From assembly GCA_017987575.1 (NCBI GenBank), contig JAGNTK010000005.1, forward strand, positions 1 to 54,175: a DNA stretch of 54,175 nt, in the 5' to 3' direction. Source of the DNA: Novosphingobium sp. GTDB taxonomy: Bacteria; Pseudomonadota; Alphaproteobacteria; Sphingomonadales; Sphingomonadaceae. The position numbers and the translations under genes were made by a program. The notes below the pieces were generated by a model. It had not been told where the DNA came from. It ran no database searches and saw nothing but the letters and a program-made list of their open reading frames with translations. Below are positions 47,107-54,175 of the stretch, one piece after another. How positions within the stretch are numbered: the first letter of the stretch is position 1; each line of letters opens with the position of its first letter.

Positions 47107-48150
47107 ATGTCCGGTCCTTTCATCACCTACATGCTGCTTTGCGGAGACGGCTCCTACTACGTTGGTCATACTGACGATCTGACGCTCAAACTGGCACAGC
47201 ATCAGGCCGGAACGCTTGATGACTATACCACCAAGCGGCAGCCAGTAGCCTTGGCATGGTCGGCGCAGTTCGCGGATCAGGCTGCCGCCTTTGCTGCAGA
47301 ACGCCGCCTGAAAGGCTGGTCACGGGCTAAGCGCGAGGCTCTGATCGCAGGCGATGAAAGTCTCGCCGCCCAGTTGATGACCAGAGCGCCAATTTCCCGA
47401 ATGGCTGCGCCGGATGCGGCGAGCCAAGTGCAGACCAATCAGCCGGTCATCGTGCTCGTCCGGCCGCAACTGGGGGAGAATATTGGCAAAGCGGCGCGGG
47501 CGATGCTGAACTTCGGGCTGACTGAAATCCGGCTGGTCGCCCCGCGCGATGGCTGGCCCAATCCCAGTGCCGGGCCCGCTGCTGCGGGCGCAAATGTGGT
47601 GCTGGAACGGGCGCAGGTGTTTGACACTTTGGCCGAGGCGGTGGCCGATTGCGCGCAGGTTTATGCCACCACAGTGCGCAAACGCGGGGTCACCAAGCCG
47701 GTTGTCACTCCGGAGCAAGCCGCGTTGGCAATCCACCGTGATCCGGGCCGCTCGGCGCTGGTCTTCGGCCCGGAGCGCAGCGGCCTCGACAGCGACGATG
47801 TTGCCTTGGCCCGCGCGATTATCACAGTGCCGATCAACCCCGAATTCGCCTCGCTCAACCTCGCCCAGGCGGTGATCCTGTGTGCTTATGAATGGTCAAA
47901 GGGCGTGGCGCTGGCCCAGCCCACCGCCGAAGAGATCCTCCCCCCGGCCCCGCAAGAGGTGCTGGAAGGGATGATCGGGCAACTTGTCACGATGCTGGAG
48001 CCAACCGAATACTTCATGCCGGACAGCAAATCGGACGTGACCCGGCGGACGCTGCGCTCCCTGCTGACCAAACCGGGTTGGAATCATCTGGAAGTACGGA
48101 CTCTGCGCGGTGTCTTGTCGGCCTTGCGCAAAGGGCCCCGGCGCGACTAG
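47107..48150 (+). CDS. GIY-YIG domain fused to a TrmJ-like SPOUT RNA methyltransferase
   Basis: One uninterrupted frame of 347 residues holds two domains. Residues about 1-90 are a YhbQ-type GIY-YIG domain (TYMLLCGDGSYYVGHT, later AERRLKGWSRAKREAL with the Glu). The usual Arg after the YIG segment reads LK. From about residue 110 comes a TrmH/TrmJ methyltransferase with VRPQLGENIGKAARAMLNFG, the knot motifs LVFGPERSGLDSDD and INPEFASLNLAQAV, and a C-terminal tail. TrmJ 2'-O-methylates tRNA position 32. An internal ATG at 47401 could yield TrmJ alone. The ORF begins 7 bases after nrdR. Confidence 0.8.
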   Translation: MSGPFITYMLLCGDGSYYVGHTDDLTLKLAQHQAGTLDDYTTKRQPVALAWSAQFADQAAAFAAERRLKGWSRAKREALIAGDESLAAQLMTRAPISRMAAPDAASQVQTNQPVIVLVRPQLGENIGKAARAMLNFGLTEIRLVAPRDGWPNPSAGPAAAGANVVLERAQVFDTLAEAVADCAQVYATTVRKRGVTKPVVTPEQAALAIHRDPGRSALVFGPERSGLDSDDVALARAIITVPINPEFASLNLAQAVILCAYEWSKGVALAQPTAEEILPPAPQEVLEGMIGQLVTMLEPTEYFMPDSKSDVTRRTLRSLLTKPGWNHLEVRTLRGVLSALRKGPRRD

Positions 48151-48318
48151 CGCGAAGGCTTGACTTTCGCGGGCCGCGCGGCCAAAGGCGCCCCTTCGCA
48201 ATTGAGCGGGCACTCCGGTGAAGCCTGTCTCGCATTCGGCCCTAGCGGCAGGATGGTGCGGTTCCGGACCAGAAGCACGGGCACAATGTCCGGCACGCAA
48301 ATTGAAGGTTATAGCGCC

Positions 48319-48933
48319 ATGTCAAAGCGCCATGCATCGAAGTACAAGCTTGATCGCCGTATGGGCGAAAACATCTGGGGTCGTCCCAAGAGCTCGGTCA
48401 ACCGCCGCTCGTATGGTCCCGGCCAGCACGGCCAGCGCCGCAAGAGCAAGATCTCGGACTTCGGGATTCAGCTCCGCGCCAAGCAGAAGCTCAAGGGCTA
48501 TTACGGCGACGTCACTGAAAAGCAGTTCAAGCGCACCTATCAGGAAGCTTCGGCGATGAAGGGCGATACCGGTCAGAACCTGATCGGCCTGCTCGAACAG
48601 CGCCTCGACATGGTTGTGTACCGCGCCAAGTTCGCGCCGACTGTGTTTTCGGCCCGCCAGATCGTTTCGCACGGCCACATCTATGTGAACGGCGTGAAGT
48701 GCAACATCGCCAGCCGCCGCGTGCGTCCGGGCGACGTGCTGACGTTGGGCAAGAAGGCCAAGGAAATGGCCTTGATCGCCGAAGCGCAGAGCCTGCCGGA
48801 ACGCGAAGTTCCTGACTACGTCTCGCAGGATGGCACCGACAAGATCACTTTCGTCCGCGTACCGACGCTGGATGAAGTGCCCTATCCGGTGAAGATGGAA
48901 CCGAACCTGGTCGTCGAATTCTATTCGCGCTGA
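48319..48933 (+). CDS. rpsD: Small ribosomal subunit protein uS4
   Basis: This 204-residue primary 16S rRNA-binding protein has the start [20 protein letters not shown], typical of alphaproteobacteria. The S4 domain with [15 protein letters not shown] lies in the middle, and the C-terminus is NLVVEFYSR. The ATG was chosen by this conserved start; the longer open frame covers the 5' leader. It stands alone, with a 168-base leader after the methyltransferase gene and a strong terminator after it. In enterics S4 represses its own operon, but no matching structure was identified here. Confidence 0.97.
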   Translation: MSKRHASKYKLDRRMGENIWGRPKSSVNRRSYGPGQHGQRRKSKISDFGIQLRAKQKLKGYYGDVTEKQFKRTYQEASAMKGDTGQNLIGLLEQRLDMVVYRAKFAPTVFSARQIVSHGHIYVNGVKCNIASRRVRPGDVLTLGKKAKEMALIAEAQSLPEREVPDYVSQDGTDKITFVRVPTLDEVPYPVKMEPNLVVEFYSR

Positions 48934-48955
48934 TCAGGCCTCGGCCCCAGCATAC

Positions 48956-48989
48956 AAAAAAGGGCGGTCCCGCGGGGCCGCCTTTTTTT
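48956..48989. terminator. Strong intrinsic terminator after rpsD
   Basis: A-run plus GGGCGG on the left pairs with CCGCC plus a seven-T run on the right, around a short GC-rich loop. It ends rpsD on the + strand and, because of the A-run, can also work for the - strand remnant coming from the right. Confidence 0.88.
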
Positions 48990-49018
48990 CGTTGGTAGTT
49001 TCGCGTTTACCGTGCCGC

Positions 49019-49767
49019 CTACATTCCAAAGGCCTCACGCAGGAACGCATCAGATTGGGACAACAGCGTGCTCCGCGCCTGGGAGCTGTCCAGTTGATGA
49101 TCGAGCCCTGGAAACTCAACCAGAGTGGACCGCTTGCCAGCAGATCTCAGCCGCTCGTTCATAAACCGTGATTGGCCAATATAGGAAACCGCGTCGCGCC
49201 ACGGGCTTTCAACCTTGCTGCGTCGCAAGGTCAGGGTATCGACAAGTTCGATGCCATACCCTTCGTCTTCGCGCTTGATGGTTGTCCCCATCGAATTTTC
49301 GGGGATGTAGGCTCGCCCATCAACACCGATCCAGCGCTGCAAGGGACATCCCAATCGATCCCATCGCCGCCATATTGCATCAGTCCCATGGTCCGGCTGT
49401 TGGTCGGCGCCGTCAGCCTGACCAACTTTGAACCATCAGCGGTTACGGCAAACAGCCGCGAAAAACCCAGCAGTGTTCCGGCATCGCTGACGATCGAACC
49501 GATCTCACAGACCAGTCTTCCATCCGATGCCCAGCGGCACCAGTAAAGACGTCCATCAGCAGGATCGACTTCGAAGATCGGAACCGGCATGCCACAAATC
49601 ACGAAAACGGCGATGAAGATCATCCGGGACTGATGAATTGCGCCAACATAGACCAAGCGGTTTCCGTTCGGTGAAATGCTGAGCGAGCGAATCGCTTCCA
49701 GCGCGCCGAACCGCGCGGCAGGTCCTAGACTGGTTAGATCCGGGTGCAGTCCAATTCGGCTATCCAA
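49019..49767 (-). pseudogene. S9-family (prolyl oligopeptidase) peptidase, decayed
   Basis: Three lesions are visible. The N-terminus lacks a signal peptide; its first residues are read from the end of the GIY-YIG gene, and family-like sequence starts at FGALEAIRSLSISPNG. Near 49300-49340 the frame shifts from the beta-propeller part (GIDWDVPCSAGSVLM) to another frame (YIPENSMGTT...DEGYGIELVDTLTLR). Then at about 49165-49180 the propeller (SPWRDAVSYIG) jumps to the hydrolase C-terminus (RSAGKRSTLVEFPGLDHQLD, with the catalytic His), so the Ser and Asp region is deleted. It is not functional. Confidence 0.82.
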
Positions 49768-50072
49768 CGTGCGTGCGCACGCTTGAGCATGGCAGCGCGG
49801 TCGAAGCCGGGATTATCATCGTCGGGCAGACGTTCGACCACCTCGAACGTGAAGGCATCGCCGCCATGATCGGCCCAGGCCTTTTGGAGATCTCGATGTG
49901 TGTGGCTTCCCTGTCGCAGCGTGAACCACAGGCGATTCTGAATGGTCGACAGATCAGGCGCACTGCCCACCCACACCTGACCGGATGGCACGCACCGGAC
50001 AGCATATATGCCCGATTCAACCTTGCGGTCCTTGTAGGCTGCAATGGCTGCCTTTCGTCCTTCTTTTTGCAT
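49734..50072 (-). CDS. GIY-YIG nuclease-family protein
   Basis: This 112-residue protein has SGIYAVRCVPSGQVWVGSAPDL, in which the second element reads WVG instead of YIG, then the Arg in QNRLWFTLRQG and a Glu-containing FTFEVVERL. This is the short stand-alone GIY-YIG group with DNA-repair or unknown roles. Its 3' end overlaps the S9 remnant by 34 bases. It is divergent from the DUF2239 gene. Confidence 0.75.
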   Translation of the reverse strand: MQKEGRKAAIAAYKDRKVESGIYAVRCVPSGQVWVGSAPDLSTIQNRLWFTLRQGSHTHRDLQKAWADHGGDAFTFEVVERLPDDDNPGFDRAAMLKRAHARWIAELDCTRI

Positions 50073-50142
50073 GCATCATCCCCTTGCTACCGCAAGTCGC
50101 CCTACTATGGCCGGTCAGGCAAATCAATATTACCCAGATAAT

Positions 50143-50170
50143 TTGACAGTCAGTTTTACCCGGCTATAAA
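50143..50170 (+). promoter_or_regulatory. Strong sigma-70 promoter of a probably leaderless transcript
   Basis: TTGACA (50143-50148) and TATAAA (50165-50170) are separated by 16 bases. The ATG of the DUF2239 gene begins 7 bases after the -10, which is where transcription would normally start. The mRNA is therefore likely leaderless. Confidence 0.7.
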
Positions 50171-50176
50171 AGAGCC

Positions 50177-50797
50177 ATGACTCGATACCTGTCCACCCCC
50201 TGTACTGCGTTTATCGGCACCCGGCGCTTCGCGAGCGGAGCGCTGATTGATGTGGCGCTCGCAATCAAAGCACACGACGCCGCCGCACAAGGCTCGCTCT
50301 TCATCTTCGATGACGCTTCCGGTGCCGCAATCGATCTAGATCTTCGCGGCACCACGGCGGAAATCGTCACGCGGTTGACCGAACATGGTGAGCTCACCGA
50401 GCTGGCGGCCAGAACGCGCGGCGACCTGCTGGGCAGCCCCGTTCGATCAAGAGGACGACCTAAGCTGGGTGTCGTTGCACGCGAAGTGACCCTGTTACCA
50501 AGGCATTGGGAATGGCTTGCAAGACAAAAGAGCGGAGCATCGCAAGCCTTGCGCCGCCTGGTTGACGAAGCGCGGCGCGCGGATGCGGGGCAAACCGATC
50601 GCAAGGCAGCGCAGGAGCGGGCTTATCGTTTCCTGCATGCACTGGCCGGTGATTTGCCCGACTACGAGGAGGTGATCCGCGCTCTGTTCGCTGGTGAGGA
50701 TGAAATCTTCGGAGGACGGATGGCAGCATGGCCTGTGGACATTCGAGATCATGCGTTGGCACTCGCCCAGTCCCAACCCGACGAGGAAAGATCATGA
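50177..50797 (+). CDS. DUF2239-family protein
   Basis: This 206-residue protein has the DUF2239 layout: an N-terminal beta-rich part (TAFIGTRRFASGALIDVALA, SLFIFDDASGAAIDLDLRG), a middle SRGRPKLGVVAREVTLLPRHWEWL, and an all-helical C-terminus with ALRRLVDEARRA and AYRFLHALAGDLPDYEEVIRAL. The family has no known function. Translation likely starts on a leaderless mRNA. It overlaps the SnoaL-like gene by ATGA. Confidence 0.75.
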   Translation: MTRYLSTPCTAFIGTRRFASGALIDVALAIKAHDAAAQGSLFIFDDASGAAIDLDLRGTTAEIVTRLTEHGELTELAARTRGDLLGSPVRSRGRPKLGVVAREVTLLPRHWEWLARQKSGASQALRRLVDEARRADAGQTDRKAAQERAYRFLHALAGDLPDYEEVIRALFAGEDEIFGGRMAAWPVDIRDHALALAQSQPDEERS

Positions 50798-51225
50798 CGT
50801 CCGTAAACCAACGCAAGCAGCGGCTCTCCGCTTTCATCCGGCAGATTTGGGACGACGGCGAGGCCGATGCGGCAGATGGCTATATTGCGGAGACGTACAC
50901 GATCCACCACGATCCCGGTGATCCGTGGGAGGGCAGTACGCTGGATCGCACTGGCTTCAAAGATCGGGTTCGGAAATCGAGAGCGGCATTCCCCGACCAG
51001 CGGTTCGATATTCAAGGCCTGTTTGGCGATGGCGAGAGTGTCGTGATGACCTGGCTCTGGACAGGTACACATCTCGGCGACCTGCCCGGCTTCCCGGCAA
51101 CCGGCCGAACGATCCACATGTCGGGCGCGACCGTCTATGGCTTTGACAGCGAAGATTGCCTGACCGGCCATTGGCAGATCACGGATCGGCTAGGAGTTTT
51201 CCAGCAGCTACAGCGCGGCGGCTAG
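50794..51225 (+). CDS. SnoaL-like polyketide-cyclase-fold (ester cyclase) protein
   Basis: This 143-residue NTF2-fold protein starts in the ATGA overlap with the DUF2239 gene. It has IRQIWDDGEADAADGYIAETYTIHHDP, a FPDQRFDIQGLFGDGESVVMTW core, and a C-terminal GHWQITDRLGVFQQL, as in the ester cyclase/SnoaL-like group. The fold serves many reactions, so the substrate cannot be told. Coupling to DUF2239 suggests a joint function. Confidence 0.72.
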   Translation: MTSVNQRKQRLSAFIRQIWDDGEADAADGYIAETYTIHHDPGDPWEGSTLDRTGFKDRVRKSRAAFPDQRFDIQGLFGDGESVVMTWLWTGTHLGDLPGFPATGRTIHMSGATVYGFDSEDCLTGHWQITDRLGVFQQLQRGG

Positions 51226-51303
51226 GGGGCTTTGAGGGGGTTAGTCACCTTGGGCAGCGAAGCTCGCGCAGCGGCCATGCAGGGCGAGATCTGCCCAAAC
51301 CGC

Positions 51304-52431
51304 CTAACTCTTGAGATACCCGCGCCGGAACTCCGCCGCGAAGGCCGCGAACGTCCCCGTTGCAATCGCATCGCGGATCGCCTGCATCAGTTGTTGATAG
51401 AACGTCAGGTTGTGTTCGGTCAGCAGCATAGCGCCCAGAATCTCGCCACTCTTGTGCAGGTGGTGTAGGTAGGCGCGGCTGTATTTCGTGCAGGCATCGC
51501 ACGGGCAACGCGGCTCTAGCGGGGCCGGGTCTTCGGCGTGGCGGGCGTTGCGCAGGTTGACCGGGCCGGTCCAGGTGAAGGCTTGCCCATTGCGGCCGGA
51601 ACGGCTGGGCAGGACGCAGTCGAACATATCGACCCCGCGCTCGACCGCACCAACCAGATCGTCAGGCTTGCCCACCCCCATCAAATAGCGGGGCCGGTCG
51701 ATCGGAAGCATGTCGGGCGCAAAGTCGAGCGTGGCGAACATCGCCTCCTGCCCCTCACCCACAGCTAGCCCGCCGATCGCGTAACCATCGAAGCCGATCT
51801 CTTGCAGCGCTTCGGCACTGGTCTGGCGCAGAGCCTCGTCCAGAGCGCCCTGCTGAATGCCGAACAAGGCCGAGCGTTCCGCGTGTTCCTCACCGCTGTC
51901 GAAACCGGCGCGGCTGCGCGCTGCCCAGCGCATGCTCATCAACATCGATCTTTCGATCACATCACGCGGGGCATCAGCACGCGGGCATTCGTCAAAGGCC
52001 ATGACGATATCGCTGCCGAGCAACCGCTGGATTTCCATCGAGCGTTCAGGGGTCAGCAAATGCTTGCTGCCGTCGAGGTGGCTTTTGAAAGTGATGCCAT
52101 CCTCGGTAATCTTGCGCAGATCGGACAGGCTCATCACCTGATAGCCGCCGCTGTCGGTCAGGATCGGGCGATCCCAGTTCATGAATTTGTGCAAGCCCCC
52201 AAGCCGCGCGACCCGTTCAGCGCCCGGACGCAGCATCAGGTGATAGGTATTGCCGAGCAGGATGTCCGCCCCGGTTGAGCGGACGCTTTCGGGCTTCATC
52301 GCCTTGACCGTGGCGGCAGTGCCGACCGGCATGAAAGCAGGCGTGCGGATTTCGCCCCGACGCATCGCAATCGTGCCGGTGCGGGCCTTGCCATCGGTGG
52401 CGGAGATGTTGAACTGAAAGCGCGGTTTCAT
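51304..52431 (-). CDS. tgt: tRNA-guanine transglycosylase
   Basis: This 375-residue enzyme swaps guanine 34 for preQ1 in tRNAs with GUN anticodons, the first tRNA-bound step of queuosine synthesis. It has the catalytic Asp in [13 protein letters not shown], the nucleophile region [19 protein letters not shown], and the zinc site [19 protein letters not shown]. The start at MKPRFQFNI fits the family. It lies 10 bases after the globin-like gene in one transcript. Confidence 0.96.
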   Translation of the reverse strand: MKPRFQFNISATDGKARTGTIAMRRGEIRTPAFMPVGTAATVKAMKPESVRSTGADILLGNTYHLMLRPGAERVARLGGLHKFMNWDRPILTDSGGYQVMSLSDLRKITEDGITFKSHLDGSKHLLTPERSMEIQRLLGSDIVMAFDECPRADAPRDVIERSMLMSMRWAARSRAGFDSGEEHAERSALFGIQQGALDEALRQTSAEALQEIGFDGYAIGGLAVGEGQEAMFATLDFAPDMLPIDRPRYLMGVGKPDDLVGAVERGVDMFDCVLPSRSGRNGQAFTWTGPVNLRNARHAEDPAPLEPRCPCDACTKYSRAYLHHLHKSGEILGAMLLTEHNLTFYQQLMQAIRDAIATGTFAAFAAEFRRGYLKS

Positions 52432-52441
52432 CCGCGCGGCG

Positions 52442-52861
52442 CTAAACCAAACGGTTCCGTTCGACCAGCCCCACCAGACCTTCGCGCAGGCTTTGCCATA
52501 CGGCCCGGTCGTGATCATCGCGGACCGCCGCCGGCTCAACCACGTCGAGAAACGCCTCGATAAAGCCGCGGTACCAGTCGGGCGACACCCCCAGCGCGAC
52601 GCGGTGGTGGGGGACCGAGCTGTCAAAAGCGATCCGCGCCTCGCTGGGCTTTTCGAACCAGGTCATCACGTAATAGAGCGCATTGCCGACCATTTCGGCT
52701 TCAAGCCGGTCTGGGCTAGCAGGCATATGATGGACGAAGCTGGCCCGTGCATCGGGGAAGCGGCGATAGAATTCGCTCATCACAGGCGCGGTCACATCGC
52801 CCAGATCCTCGGCGGCGCGCTCCAGTCCTGCCTCGATCACTACAAAACGTTCGGTGTCCAT
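52442..52861 (-). CDS. Globin-like protein
   Basis: The ATG preceded by AAAGGAGG at ideal spacing gives 139 residues; a longer frame begins 8 codons earlier. The helices match a single-domain globin: an A-B region ending in [13 protein letters not shown] (CD1-type Phe), an E-helix region with [17 protein letters not shown], and an F-helix [18 protein letters not shown] with a proximal-His candidate. Heme binding is inferred, not proven. It precedes tgt and is translationally close to it. Confidence 0.6.
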   Translation of the reverse strand: MDTERFVVIEAGLERAAEDLGDVTAPVMSEFYRRFPDARASFVHHMPASPDRLEAEMVGNALYYVMTWFEKPSEARIAFDSSVPHHRVALGVSPDWYRGFIEAFLDVVEPAAVRDDHDRAVWQSLREGLVGLVERNRLV

Positions 52862-52937
52862 GGCCCCTCCTTTTCCCGCCAGCATTGGCAGAGGCAGGAG
52901 GGCCCAGTCCTTGTCTCAAGTCAAGCGCCCAAGCCTC

Positions 52938-54175
52938 TTAAGCATCGGCGAGCCAGTTGCCGTGGAAGCCCGGCGGGATGCGGTGTGGGATGTGGACGCT
53001 GGCGATGGGTGGCAGGCTCATATCGCTGGCGTCGAGGATCACCAGATCGGTGGTTTCATGCACGGCATCGATGACATAGCCCATCACCCAGCCATCACCC
53101 TCTGGCGCATCGGCGCTGCGCGGGACAAACACGAATTCGCCGGGGACCTTGCCGGGACCGAAGTCATGCGCCTGCCGCGCGCCCGTTTGCAGATCGTAGC
53201 GATAGATCGGCGCGTCACCCAGAAATTCGGCTTTTTCAGGCAAACCAAGCGACCAGGCATAACGATAGGGCTGACCAAAATAGCGTTCGTCCGGGCGGTG
53301 GAATTCCTGCGGAGTGCTGTCGAGCGTGGTGCGCTTGACCTTGCTCGATGCTGGATCAACCTCCCAACGCTCCATCCCCAGCGGTTTGCCATTGGGACCA
53401 TCGGGGCCGCCCGCAAACATAGTTTCGTGAACCGAACAATCGACAATCACCACGCCGTCTTCGCGCTCATAGGCATTGGCGACGTGGAAGACATAGCAGG
53501 GATCAACATCGCACCAGACGATTTGGTGCGCGCTGCCGGCCCGCGGCATCAGGCCGACCCGGGCCTTGTGCTCAGGGTTCCACGAATAGGGGAACTGCTG
53601 CCCGCTGATCAGCGCCTTCATCGAAAAGGTCACTGGCAGGTCGAATACCAGCACATATTTCTGCGTGATCGCGCATTCGTGGATCGAAGGGCCATCCTGC
53701 ACCGGGATCGGCTCTTGCCGCACCACCTGGCCATCCTTCGATACAACTACATGCCAAACTGTGTCCTGCGTCATCCCGTCATAGACGATTGCATGCAACT
53801 CGCCGGTCAGCGGGTCTTCGTGCGGGTGGGCAGAGAACGGCATTTGCAGCGTGCCGCCGAAATCGGTGTAGGCGACGGTCTCCAGATTTTCATCCAGTTC
53901 GGCCGGAAACGAGCCAGCCTCGACAATCGCCAGCACTTTGCCGTTATGCTGGATCACATTGGTGTTGATCAGATCACGCCGACCGCGCCGTGGCCCCGGG
54001 GCGGCCTTGGGCCCGCCTTTGGCTTCCAGATCCATCGAGCGGATGTAACGGTTGCGATACCACAGCGCCTTACCGCCCTGCAGCCTTACGCCGTGAACCA
54101 TGCCGTCACCGATGAACCAATGATGCCCGCGCGGATCAGGGTTGATCGGGTTCGGCCCGATCCGGACATAGCGCC
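52938..54175 (-). CDS. Carotenoid oxygenase family protein, 5' end outside the window
   Basis: The frame is open to the window edge, with upstream residues [21 protein letters not shown] before the first internal Met. This is the standard N-terminal region of carotenoid cleavage dioxygenases. Four Fe-ligand histidines are visible: [25 protein letters not shown] and GFHGNW. At least 412 residues are present, out of about 480 usual. The family cleaves carotenoid or stilbene double bonds with O2. The substrate is not evident; sphingomonads carry homologues for carotenoids and lignin stilbenes. Confidence 0.9.
   Translation of the reverse strand, partial: RYVRIGPNPINPDPRGHHWFIGDGMVHGVRLQGGKALWYRNRYIRSMDLEAKGGPKAAPGPRRGRRDLINTNVIQHNGKVLAIVEAGSFPAELDENLETVAYTDFGGTLQMPFSAHPHEDPLTGELHAIVYDGMTQDTVWHVVVSKDGQVVRQEPIPVQDGPSIHECAITQKYVLVFDLPVTFSMKALISGQQFPYSWNPEHKARVGLMPRAGSAHQIVWCDVDPCYVFHVANAYEREDGVVIVDCSVHETMFAGGPDGPNGKPLGMERWEVDPASSKVKRTTLDSTPQEFHRPDERYFGQPYRYAWSLGLPEKAEFLGDAPIYRYDLQTGARQAHDFGPGKVPGEFVFVPRSADAPEGDGWVMGYVIDAVHETTDLVILDASDMSLPPIASVHIPHRIPPGFHGNWLADA

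Overview
The window looks like chromosomal DNA of a GC-rich alphaproteobacterium, most likely of the order Sphingomonadales (Erythrobacter/Sphingomonas-like). The basis is the codon usage, the gene order yqeY-dnaG-rpoD, an fdsG-fdsB-mobA-fdsA-fdsD formate dehydrogenase operon, a RibB protein with an added N-terminal HTH, LexA boxes of the alphaproteobacterial type (GTTC-N7-GTTC), and many small families typical of this order (DUF5818, DUF4170, DUF2239, DUF1254/DUF1214). No rRNA, CRISPR array or intact tRNA is present.

Positions 1-6073 are the right end of an integrated genomic island. It carries a truncated methyltransferase/Strawberry-notch-type helicase, a CHC2/Toprim primase-like protein, a secreted lytic transglycosylase, a DUF5818 protein and a tyrosine recombinase. 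The island stops at a displaced 3' half of a tRNA-Lys(CTT) gene. Two sites that match the alphaproteobacterial LexA consensus lie in the primase/transglycosylase divergent region and over the integrase -35, so the island may be SOS-controlled.

Positions 6138-12470 hold a tightly overlapping operon for the end of formaldehyde oxidation: S-formylglutathione hydrolase, then a molybdenum, NAD-linked formate dehydrogenase with a MobA-like cofactor gene inside the operon. Two secreted hypotheticals follow. Positions 13984-21400 hold two tandem DUF3604 lipoproteins, a membrane-anchored parvulin, a HupE/UreJ protein and an acyltransferase in an overlapping chain, then a crotonase. Next come riboflavin genes (HTH-RibBX and ribH) behind a perfect palindrome that covers the promoter -10, an aldo/keto reductase, and a convergent four-gene operon (phosphotransferase, CrtC/AttH-like, DUF1214, DUF1254).

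From 27404 to 42120 the region is mainly core: eno, a cluster of small membrane proteins, greA, carB, carA, yqeY, dnaG and rpoD. Two separate DUF559 nuclease-like genes are inserted here, each bracketed by GC-rich hairpin repeats. One splits carA from carB and the other sits between yqeY and dnaG. A HEPN/MNT pair follows rpoD directly. A frameshifted M28 peptidase comes next, then rpiB-glyA-(small membrane protein)-nrdR, a GIY-YIG/TrmJ fusion, and rpsD with a strong terminator. The right end has a decayed S9 peptidase, a GIY-YIG protein, a probably leaderless DUF2239/SnoaL-like pair, tgt with a coupled globin-like gene, and a carotenoid oxygenase cut by the window edge.

The strongest candidates for undescribed biology are the hairpin-bracketed DUF559 cassettes, the predicted SOS control of the island, the HTH-RibBX gene with its own operator-like palindrome, and the DUF3604/parvulin/HupE operon.
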